Below, piece after piece: positions 57,280-64,000 of a stretch of 64,000 bases of DNA. The DNA lies in contig NZ_JABBCH010000017.1 of NCBI RefSeq assembly GCF_012952295.1, forward strand, positions 1 to 64,000, read 5' to 3'. Both the position numbers and the translations under genes were made by a program. How positions within the stretch are numbered: the first letter of the stretch is position 1; every line of letters starts with the position of its first letter. Origin of the DNA: Crystallibacter degradans. Its GTDB lineage: Bacteria; Actinomycetota; Actinomycetes; Actinomycetales; Micrococcaceae. The notes beneath the pieces were generated by a model. That model was not told where the DNA came from. It worked only from the letters and a program-made list of their open reading frames with translations, and did no database searches.

Positions 57280-58060
57280 GGACGTTCTCTCCCTTATCTG
57301 GAAGTTGTATTCGGGGTTGTCCCAAGGAGCCGGGCAAGCCGATACCGCCGTTCGCAGCCGGTCTCGCTATTGGTAAAACACCCTCACGCACGGCGCGGAC
57401 CATGCCACGTGAGCTGGAAGCGCCGGACCGACTGTAAGTCCGCTGATGTATGCGAACAGCGTGCCCGGACGCGTGCGGATAGGTAACCAGCGCTACTTGT
57501 CCAACGGGATTTCCACGGCGGGTTACTTCTTGATGGATACGAATCATTCCGCCGCGACCTTCGAATCCTTTTAGCGGTATCACCTCCTGGGGGCGGACGT
57601 CTTGAGTGAACGAGTGCCTGCCCTGATTCGACGCTGGTCCTGTCGGGCACTAAGTGCATGTTGTCCCGGCGGTGCCGCCGCGCCACGTGCAGGGCTGGAA
57701 ATGCTGCTCAGTGCTAGTGAGGGATTCGGCTCATCGGCCCTCCTCCCTCATCACCGCAGCCGATCTCCGGTTAAGCTGCCGGAACCCAGCGGTTGAGCCG
57801 GCCCCAAATAAATGAAAATCCTTCACCACATTCCCCCATGGTTGACTCCCCAGGAACAGCCACCGTTTAGGGCGGAAAGCGAAACGGGCCACCCAGGAAA
57901 CGGGTCGGTTGTTCCGCTTTTCCGGGGAGCCCCAACTTCCCCTTATTTTCGATACTAAGTGCGCTTATCACCTTCGCAGATCGCTTCATTGTGCGCAACC
58001 CATCGCGTTGGCTCAAAAGATGTCCCCGTAGCCACCGATGTGACGCCCCCACCGGAGGCC
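57280..58060. other. Intergenic region
   Basis: About 780 bases between the DUF305 start and the IS1182 remnant. The first 30 bases hold the ribosome binding site and leader of the DUF305 gene. No recognisable protein or RNA gene otherwise. Confidence 0.4.
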
Positions 58061-58425
58061 GCCGGTCAGCTACGACACCGCTTTCCACGAGGCACGGACC
58101 GTGACGTGCCCGAACGGGACGACCCCGTAAGATCACGGACAAAGGACACGTCCGTTCGGGCCGGCGTGAAAGCCGAGTGCCTGAGCGGGGAAAAGGGCCG
58201 GAAGAGCAGGATCGGCGAGCATCACCGGCGGCAGCGCCCACCGCGCCACGGTCGCGGACAAGGCCGTCCAAGCCGACTACCGGCAAGCCGTCCCCTGGTA
58301 GAGACGTCCCTGTCCTGGCTTACCGCCCCGGGGCTAATCGGCGCCTGCGCTACCGGACCGCGAAGAACGATGCCTGGTTCAAACTGCGCGTCGGCGGGGT
58401 GAACCTCAAACGCCTTCCCCTCCGG
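58060..58425 (+). pseudogene. IS1182-family transposase C-terminal remnant
   Basis: Pieces of an IS1182-type transposase C-terminus occur in order in different plus frames: YDTAFHEARTVTCPNGTTP, RKITDKGHVRSG, GRKSRIGEHHRRQR, ATVADKAVQADYRQ, RPLVETSLSWLT and ANRRLRYRTAKNDAWFKLRV followed by GGVNLKRL. The family's zinc-ribbon and DDE C-terminal segments are thus present but broken by several frameshifts and stops; the N-terminal two thirds are missing. Confidence 0.72.
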
Positions 58426-58752
58426 GCTGGGCGTCCGGAACGAGGCCTGCGCTCTGGGGCAAGGCCCGCCTCCGGACACCGGCCACACAAGGGCAGGAAC
58501 AGCCGCAACGCTCCCGGGCCGCTCCACCAGCCACAGGCCCGAACTCTACGCGGCATTCTCCCGCCCGCCTCAAAACCATCAACAGATCGGGCCCCCGGCA
58601 CGCCCGGATCAGATCGTCGAAATACCCCCGTTCAGCAGCGACGCGCCGCTTACTGTATGAGGTCACGCCGGGGCCCGGCAGCAAGCTTGATGCTTGCTGC
58701 CGGGCCGGTGCCGCTGTTCCCCCGGGCTGCGGTCCCCCTTCAGGTGGCTGTC
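58426..58752. other. Region between IS1182 remnant and IniB-domain gene
   Basis: About 330 bases with no supported gene. CGGGGCCCGGCAGCAAGC and its inverse around 58671-58710 form a stem-loop (GCCCGGCAGCAAGC...GCTTGCTGCCGGGC) about 45 bases past the IniB-domain stop, a plausible terminator. Confidence 0.55.
58673..58707 (-). terminator. Stem-loop terminator after IniB-domain gene
   Basis: GCCCGGCAGCAAGC (from about 58674) and GCTTGCTGCCGGGC (to about 58706) form a perfect 14-bp stem around a short loop, in the right place for transcript ending from the minus-strand IniB-domain gene. Confidence 0.75.
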
Positions 58753-60090
58753 TTAGCCGGCTGCGTGCTCTGCCGCGGGTTCGATCTCAGCCTCGAGGTT
58801 GAGCTCGTTGTCTTCGATGATGACGGAGTCATCGATCGGGGCGAATTCGAGGTCGATGTCTCCGACCTCGACGTCGGTATTCGTCGAGTTATCGGAGTTG
58901 TCGTTGAACGAATCCTCCAGCTCCACGTCGATCTCGGTGTTGCCCACATTCTCCAGGGAGTTATCGGTCGAGTTGTCGTTGAACGAATCCTCCAGCTCCA
59001 CGGAGTTATCCGTCGAGTTATCGTTCAGCGAGTCCTCCAGCTCGACCTGCACGGAGTTGTCCGTGGAGTTGTCCTCATTGAACGAGTCTTCCACCTTGAT
59101 CTCGGTGTTGCCCACGTCTTCCAAGGAGTTGTCCGAGTTGTCGTTGAACGAATCCTCGAGCTCGACATCGATGTTCTCCGAGTGGTCCTCGGAGTTGTCG
59201 TTGAACGAATCCTCGAGGTCCACGTCGACGGAGTTGTCCTCGGAGTTATCGGAGTTATCGTTGAACGAATCGTCCAGGTCGACGTCGGTGTTGTAGGAGT
59301 CTTCGACCGACTTGTCCTCATTGAAGGAGCCGTCGATGTCCGTATCGATGTCGGTGTTGCCGATCTCGATGTTGGCGTCGTCGCCGGCATGGACGTTGGT
59401 GGAGTTATCCTCCGAGTTGTCCGTGGAGTTATCCACCTCGGCGTCGTCGCCGGCAGCCACGGAGTCGTCGCCGGAAGCGATAACCGCGTCGTTATCGAAG
59501 AACTGGGTGACGTCGCCGTCGGCCCAGATGTTCTGGTTCACGGACTGGTCGTTGATGGTGTCCCGGTCATCGATCGTGGAGGTGTAGGAATACTCGTTGA
59601 CGATGTGGGTCAGCTGCTGCACAGCATGGCCGTGGTCATCATCGTGGCCCTTCTCCCCATCCTTGCCGTAATCCTTCTCCGCGTCATTGCCGGAACCCTT
59701 GTCGTGGTCCTTCTCTGCGTCGTGGTCCTTGCCGTGGCCCTCGTCCTTGCCGTAGTCCTTCTCGGCGTCGTGGTCCTTGCCGTGGCCCTTCTCGGCGTCC
59801 TCGTCCTTACCGTGGCCTTCGTCCTTGCCGGCACCGTTCCAACCGTTGTCGCCGCCGGCCCAGGAGGTGTTGCCGCCGGTTTCGTAGTCGCGGTCGAAGG
59901 ATGAATCGGCCCGGACCGGGGCGTAGTCCAGGATGACAGGCATGATCGCATCCACGTCGTCGGAGCTGACACCGCCGAGGCCGGCAGCTTCGAGGCTGCC
60001 TTCAGGGTCTTCGCGGAAGTCCGCGGCGGCTTCCGGATCGCGGAGCAGGTTCATGATGAATTCAAGCAATGAAGAAGCAAGTGTAGGCAT
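58753..60090 (-). CDS. IniB N-terminal domain protein with acidic Asp/Asn/Ser repeats
   Basis: 445 residues; start ATG at 60090 after GGGGAAACC. Residues 1-58 form the IniB N-terminal domain (LLEFIMNLLRDPEAAADFRE, LGGVSSDDVDAIMPVILDYA). Residues about 88-155 are Lys/Asp/His/Gly repeats (KGHGKDHDAEKDYGKDEGHG). A middle part (156-250) has VQQLTHIVNEYSYTSTIDDR and GDVTQFFDNDAVIASGDDS. Residues about 252-405 contain eight units built on EDSFNDNSTDNS. No signal peptide or membrane helix, extremely acidic. Mtb IniB is likewise repetitive but Gly/Ala-rich. Linked to dynamin and BTAD genes. Confidence 0.85.
   Translation of the reverse strand: MPTLASSLLEFIMNLLRDPEAAADFREDPEGSLEAAGLGGVSSDDVDAIMPVILDYAPVRADSSFDRDYETGGNTSWAGGDNGWNGAGKDEGHGKDEDAEKGHGKDHDAEKDYGKDEGHGKDHDAEKDHDKGSGNDAEKDYGKDGEKGHDDDHGHAVQQLTHIVNEYSYTSTIDDRDTINDQSVNQNIWADGDVTQFFDNDAVIASGDDSVAAGDDAEVDNSTDNSEDNSTNVHAGDDANIEIGNTDIDTDIDGSFNEDKSVEDSYNTDVDLDDSFNDNSDNSEDNSVDVDLEDSFNDNSEDHSENIDVELEDSFNDNSDNSLEDVGNTEIKVEDSFNEDNSTDNSVQVELEDSLNDNSTDNSVELEDSFNDNSTDNSLENVGNTEIDVELEDSFNDNSDNSTNTDVEVGDIDLEFAPIDDSVIIEDNELNLEAEIEPAAEHAAG
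58890..59310 (-). repeat. DNA-level tandem repeats within IniB-domain gene
   Basis: The unit GTTGTCGTTGAACGAATCCT and close variants recur seven to eight times at irregular 54-78 base spacing, coding for the EDSFNDNS units. The repeats are similar enough at DNA level to allow slippage or recombination. Confidence 0.85.
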
Positions 60091-60757
60091 GAGTGGTTTC
60101 CCCAGTTCGTGTATGGATGGTGGCCCGCCGGGCGTTGCTGCCTGGCGTGATTCAAACCTAGGACAGGGGGGCCGGGACCGGCATCGGTAGTTTCCCCCCT
60201 ACTGGCAGGCACCCGCATGGGGATTGCACAGTCCTTGGATTAGGTAGTGAGGGGTTTCGACGTTTCCGCTTTGAGGGGCGGTGTTTAAAAGACGACGAAA
60301 AGGAACACCACAAGGTCCGGGATGGTGAAGCCCGCGCCGGGCAAGATAATCCGATGGTGAACGTAAGGGTTTGCGTTTCCCGAATCGCTACGCGCCCGTG
60401 CCTGCGCAGATAAAGCGGCGGGCTGTCTTGGCAACGGCCGCTCCTGGCGGCACGTCATTTCAAAGGCGCTCGAATCAGAACCCTTGCGCCGGCGCACAAC
60501 CGGGAAGAGGGCTGAACGACGACCGGTGGCTGCGATGGCGTAAAACCCCCAAGACTAGCATCACAAATACTGCGTGAGAGCTTTCCTCACGAATCCCCTG
60601 CCGCAGACGTTCCAGACTGCCTTACTCGGAATCACAATTCTGTACAACCCCTGACTGTAGGGGGTCCCGGACATGCCTCAAATGTACCAGCGAACTCACT
60701 GTTAGCGGGCATGATGGAAGAAGCATTCGTGGGGAATGCGAGATGCAAGGGGGATGT
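60091..60757. promoter_or_regulatory. Divergent control region between IniB-domain gene and BTAD regulator
   Basis: A 667-bp gap separates the two divergent genes. It contains the IniB leader, an imperfect hairpin GGTGTTT...GGAACACC at about 60281-60310, and the AAGGGGG site for the regulator start. Its unusual length for this genome suggests several regulatory sites; no specific operator is identified. Confidence 0.45.
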
Positions 60758-61702
60758 GTGGAGCAATTAACCGCAGGGCACGCCACGCCCATTTCTGTAC
60801 AGATGATCGGCAATCTTGAAGTCCGTCGGGGCAGAACCGTCCTGACGTCGGCCACGTTGGGCAGTCCGAAGGCCAGGCAGGTCTTTGAAATTCTGCTGCT
60901 GCGGCTCGGCTCGCCCGTTTCCAAGGACGAGCTCATTGAGCTGCTCTGGGATGGCAGTCCGCCGGGCAAGGCACTGGCCACACTGGAAAGCTATGTCAGC
61001 CTGCTGCGGCGCACCCTGCAGCCTGGCAGTGTGAGGACCGGGCCGTTGCGCACCGCGACCGGCAGCTATGTCCTGGACCCCGGTCTGGTGGAGGTTGACC
61101 TGGTCCGGTTCAACCAGCTGGTCGCCCTGTCCCAAGGACGTGAACCGGCGGGTGCCTATCCCCTGCTGGTGCAGGCGCTGAAGCTGGGTTCGGCGCCGCT
61201 GCTTGGGGACGAGCTGGACGTTGAGTGGGCCGAAGGGGCGCGTGCCCGGCACGCCTCGGTGGTGACCTCGGTGCAGATCCGGGCCGCCGAGGCTGCCGGG
61301 CGCCTGGGCCTGACTGCGGAGGCACTCGGCTGGGCCGGACAGGCCGTGGCGTCGGAACCGTTGAATGAACTGGCCTGGTCCGCGTTGGTTACCTCGCTGG
61401 AATCGTCCGGCCGTTATGCCGAAGGTCTGCAGGCCTACGATAGGTGCCGGCGGCTGCTGGACCACGAGCTCGGCTGCCTGCCGGGACCGGACCTGCGCGC
61501 AGCCCACGCGCGGCTGCTGCAGAAAACCGTCGAGGAAGACGGCGAACTCACCGAAGTCCTCGAAGCCTTGCTCTACCTGAACGACCGGATCCGGTCCCAA
61601 ACAATGCGCAGGAGTATGCGGGCGGCCGGGCGCGGCAGGTGTCGCCGCCGTGTGTTAATTCCGCACGCCGGGTCATCAGCTCTTTCCTTGACAAAGCACT
61701 AA
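60758..61702 (+). CDS. BTAD-domain (SARP/AfsR-like) transcriptional regulator
   Basis: Start taken as GTG at 60758 (MEQLTAGHATP) with AAGGGGG upstream rather than the ATG five codons earlier; 314 residues. N-terminal OmpR-type winged helix (VQMIGNLEVRRGRTVLTSAT, ELIELLWDGSPPGKALATLE, YVSLLRRTLQPG) is followed by the all-helical BTAD domain (YVLDPGLVEVDLVRFNQLVA, EPLNELAWSALVTSLESSGR, AYDRCRRLLDHELG). No ATPase part, so it is a small SARP. It is divergent from the IniB-domain gene and upstream of an excisionase-like gene, and likely controls this locus. Confidence 0.9.
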   Translation: MEQLTAGHATPISVQMIGNLEVRRGRTVLTSATLGSPKARQVFEILLLRLGSPVSKDELIELLWDGSPPGKALATLESYVSLLRRTLQPGSVRTGPLRTATGSYVLDPGLVEVDLVRFNQLVALSQGREPAGAYPLLVQALKLGSAPLLGDELDVEWAEGARARHASVVTSVQIRAAEAAGRLGLTAEALGWAGQAVASEPLNELAWSALVTSLESSGRYAEGLQAYDRCRRLLDHELGCLPGPDLRAAHARLLQKTVEEDGELTEVLEALLYLNDRIRSQTMRRSMRAAGRGRCRRRVLIPHAGSSALSLTKH

Positions 61703-61725
61703 CCGTCGGCTGAGGTGCGGCTCCC

Positions 61726-61932
61726 ATGACGGCTAACCGGGTGGACGGTAACGGGACGTTTCTGTCGGTTGCGCAAGTGGCCGGACACCTGCACGTGTCG
61801 AAAATGACCATTTACCGCCTGATCCATACCGGGAAGCTGCCGGCTGTCCGGATCGGCCACACCTACCGTGTCACAGAGAAGGCCGTGGGCGAGTACTTGG
61901 AAAACGGTGTTGTCCGGACCGGACCCGCATAG
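61726..61932 (+). CDS. Stand-alone excisionase/MerR-like HTH protein
   Basis: 68 residues: FLSVAQVAGHLHVSKMTIYR, LIHTGKLPAVRIGHTYRVTE, KAVGEYLENG. This is the helix-turn-helix 'excisionase family' fold (HTH_17) used by small activators and phage Xis proteins. It follows the BTAD gene by 23 bases on the same strand, so co-transcription and joint regulation of the IniB/dynamin genes are likely; no integrase or att site is visible that would support a role in excision. Confidence 0.88.
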   Translation: MTANRVDGNGTFLSVAQVAGHLHVSKMTIYRLIHTGKLPAVRIGHTYRVTEKAVGEYLENGVVRTGPA

Positions 61933-62493
61933 CCTTGCCTCAGGCGGTGGGGTTCGGGCCGTCTTCGGCGGTTAATTCAGGCAGCTTCCGCCTTGTGCAG
62001 GAAAACGGGAGACCCTCGAAAAATTTTGCCGGGCTGACATGGCCCCCCGTTGCGCCGCGGCGGGAGGAAACGGTTTTTTCCGTGCCTGTTGCCCGCTCCG
62101 TGCCGGGACCCGTTCCTGCGGAAGTCCAAGAGTCCAACACCGTAGAGTTCGTGATGCCCTCCGCCGCCCGGCCGCAGATGTGGCCGGCCCAGGTGTACCG
62201 GTGCAGGTGTCGGCGCCAACGCATACGCAGGCAGGCAGTAGCGGAACGTGGGTCGTCCGGCGGCGCGGCAGTGCCGGCAAGGGGTGCGGACACGCAGAAA
62301 GGCAGGCGATGAAGCGCACCATCGTCGGATAACGCATCGACGGGCGGGCGATCAGCGGCAGGGTACGTTCAGGCAGCCCGGAGCAATGGTGTGGCCGGGG
62401 TGTCGGTTGGCATTCGGGGGCGGCAGTAAGACTTGTGTCCGGGGGGGTCCGGTGGCGGTCGTTGGCCTTAGCCTCATGCCGGCGGTGGCCGGA
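61933..62493. other. Intergenic region between HTH and dynamin genes
   Basis: About 560 bases between convergent genes. Open frames here lack recognisable homology or good starts. I see no terminator of note. Confidence 0.4.
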
Positions 62494-64000
62494 TCAGGCT
62501 GTTGCCCGCCGGCTGGGGGCTGGTTCCGCTCCGAGTTTCAGGCGTGCGGTCACCGGCGGCGGGCCCGGGCCGTCGGCTTCCGGGGCCAGGAGCGCCTCGC
62601 AGCTGCGGACCACGGTCCGGCACGCTTCGGCGGCCGCGTGGCCGGTCAGGGGGTTCTCGGACACCGTACGCCAGCGGCGCAGGCAGGCCATGGCTGCCGA
62701 TCGCAGCTCGCCGTCGGTCGCTTCCCTGCCCAGTCCCAGGCGCTGTTGCGGGGCGATGCCTTGGCCGCCGATGAGACGTTCGGCCTCCGCGGCCAGCTCC
62801 GATGCCAGGGCCAGGCCGGTTGTGCGGGCTTCTGCCAGCAGCCGCAGTTCGCGGAATTCGTGGGCGCCGGCCTGGATGCGTTCAAGCGAAGCGGCGAGCC
62901 GTTCCGTGCCGGTGCAGGGGCGTTCCCGCAGCAGCCTCTCGATGCCGGCCACTGCGGTGCGGGCTTTCAGCTGCGCCGCGCGTGCCTGGAACTGCCCGGA
63001 GAGCAAGGCCAGCAGCTCGTTCAGGCCGCTGCGGCGGGCCAGTTCGTGTGCCAGCGGTGTCGGTTCGGTCAGGCCGCCGCGGATCAGCGCCGAAGCGAGC
63101 CGGATCCCGAAGAGGCCGAAGCGTTCCAGGAGGGCGGCGCGGACTTCGGGGCCGGCATCTGTGGGCGCGGCTGGGCGGATGAACCTGTCGGCGGATAAGA
63201 GCAGCTTCTCCCGTTCGGCGCGGTCCAGCCGGGCGATGTCCGCCAGCGCGTGGAATTCGCTCTGGCGCAAGGTGCGTGCGCTTTGGGCGAGCAGGCCGGC
63301 GATGGGCACCACGCCCAGGGCCAGTGTCCGCAGGGATCGGTCGCTGCAGTAGCGTCGGGCGATTTCACGGGCCGAAAGGAGCGAATCGATGCGGCCGGCG
63401 CCGATCTCGTCGGCACGCGAGAGTACGGCCAGGGTGTTGACGGTTCCCGAATGGCCGGCGGCGGTGTCCCGGAAGGATTCCAGGAAGTTCAGGTCCGCGG
63501 CGTGCAGGTGGCGCATGAGGTAGATGATTGCGTCCGCCTCCGAGGGCGCGTCCTTGGGTGTCAGGAAACCGATGGAGCCGGCGGAGACGTCGCCGGATAA
63601 CGACGCGATGCCCGGGGTGTCGATCAAGGTGATCTCGCGCAGGCTCTTCGCAGGCCAGTCCACCACCAGCCGATTGACCTCCGCGGCGCCGGTGGCCCCC
63701 ATGTCGAAGTGGAGTCGGCCGTCGGTCCTTTTCAGGGGCAGGGTCCGGGGTTCCCCTTCGCGGGGGTGCAGCGTGACCCGCGGGGTGTCCCGGTAGCGGT
63801 ACCAGGTCACCATGCGGGTGCATTCACCGGTGTCGGTGGGGGCGATTTCTTCCCCGATGATGGCGTTGAGCAGGGTCGATTTGCCGGCCTTGACCATGCC
63901 GGCCACTGCCACGCGCAGGGGCTCCTCAAGGCGGCGGGCATGGTCCTCCAGTGTCGTGCGTGCGGCCGGGTCGCTGTCGTAGACCTCTATGGCCTCCCGG
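62494..64000 (-). CDS. Dynamin-family GTPase (IniA/IniC-like), 5' end outside window
   Basis: Large membrane-remodelling GTPase. The frame stays open to the right edge (EVYDSDPAARTTLEDHARRL precedes the first internal Met at 63912), so the N-terminus is missing here; 502 codons are visible. G1 GMVKAGKSTLLNAIIG, G2 DTGECTRMVTWYRY, G3 LIDTPGIASLSGDVS, G4-like VLSRADEIGAGR. The helical C-terminal part lacks an obvious long hydrophobic paddle. Mtb IniC (about 490 residues) and IniA are the closest described relatives. Same strand as, and 2.4 kb upstream of, the IniB-domain gene. Confidence 0.88.
   Translation of the reverse strand, partial: REAIEVYDSDPAARTTLEDHARRLEEPLRVAVAGMVKAGKSTLLNAIIGEEIAPTDTGECTRMVTWYRYRDTPRVTLHPREGEPRTLPLKRTDGRLHFDMGATGAAEVNRLVVDWPAKSLREITLIDTPGIASLSGDVSAGSIGFLTPKDAPSEADAIIYLMRHLHAADLNFLESFRDTAAGHSGTVNTLAVLSRADEIGAGRIDSLLSAREIARRYCSDRSLRTLALGVVPIAGLLAQSARTLRQSEFHALADIARLDRAEREKLLLSADRFIRPAAPTDAGPEVRAALLERFGLFGIRLASALIRGGLTEPTPLAHELARRSGLNELLALLSGQFQARAAQLKARTAVAGIERLLRERPCTGTERLAASLERIQAGAHEFRELRLLAEARTTGLALASELAAEAERLIGGQGIAPQQRLGLGREATDGELRSAAMACLRRWRTVSENPLTGHAAAEACRTVVRSCEALLAPEADGPGPPPVTARLKLGAEPAPSRRATA

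Noticed and set aside
57410-57450. Sequence resembling a tRNA-Tyr anticodon arm (GGACCGACTGTAAGTCCG)
   Set aside because: No matching acceptor, D or T arms can be drawn around it, and the loop length is wrong.
58177-59904. A 575-codon plus-strand open frame rich in Val/Leu/Ile/Asp
   Set aside because: It is the antisense of the repetitive IniB-domain gene. The minus-strand frame has a recognisable N-terminal domain and a ribosome binding site, while the plus frame has neither.
61726-61932. Excisionase-like HTH as evidence for a prophage or integrative element
   Set aside because: No integrase, att-like repeats or phage genes are nearby; this fold is also common in ordinary regulators.
1-64000. 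CRISPR arrays, rRNA and tRNA genes
   Set aside because: No regularly spaced identical repeats with unique spacers and no conserved RNA gene sequences were seen.

Overview
The window is high-GC actinobacterial chromosome, most likely from Arthrobacter or a close Micrococcaceae relative. Support comes from mycothiol-linked genes (mycoredoxin, S-(hydroxymethyl)mycothiol dehydrogenase), a DUF6504-dnaE2 pair behind a LexA-like palindrome, MurT/GatD, an IniB/dynamin-like locus, and an order of core genes that follows the classic actinobacterial thrS-HIT-pgsA...pdxS...pdxT-yebC-ruvCAB-yajC-secDF-rel series. I see no rRNA, tRNA or CRISPR array.

Layout. 1-0.63 kb: tail of an ISL3-type transposase abutting an N-terminally truncated AbiEi-like gene. 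0.63-26.3 kb: mostly core genome on the minus strand (rel, secF, secD, yajC, ruvB, ruvA, ruvC, yebC, pdxT; then pdxS, a CDP-alcohol phosphatidyltransferase, a HIT protein, thrS, dnaE2, DUF6504). A 7.5-kb block of other genes (murT-gatD, a CapA-like lipoprotein, an M3 peptidase, a GNAT enzyme, a double-hotdog thioesterase) separates pdxT from pdxS. 26.5-41 kb: accessory housekeeping genes: a secreted FG-GAP protein, an SRAP/HMCES-type DNA-protein crosslinker, mycoredoxin, a two-gene formaldehyde detoxification operon, small conserved-domain genes, a methyltransferase/PQ-loop/LuxR cluster, and an epoxide hydrolase broken by one in-frame amber codon.

41-49 kb is a mobile-element-rich zone. It holds an IS110 element with a candidate bridge-RNA region, a run of tiny membrane-protein genes, an SRPBCC-DUF4166 pair, and a complete IS21 element whose ends and 6-bp target duplication are visible; the IS21 copy interrupts a small membrane-protein gene that can be rebuilt exactly. 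49.6-52.8 kb is a gene graveyard (F420-dependent oxidoreductase fragment, VOC fragment, heavily frameshifted DUF418/HGSNAT-like acyltransferase). 53.3-57.3 kb carries two lipoproteins (one a matrixin-type protease), a truncated flavoprotein fragment, and a copper-type pair (18-Cys four-helix protein and a double DUF305 protein). 58 kb holds an IS1182-family transposase remnant.

58.7-64 kb is the most unusual part: a 445-residue IniB-domain protein made largely of acidic Asp/Asn/Ser repeats, a BTAD/SARP-type regulator, a stand-alone excisionase-like HTH protein, and a dynamin-like GTPase that runs off the right edge. By analogy with mycobacterial iniBAC it is a candidate membrane-stress or envelope-remodelling system; its role here is inference.
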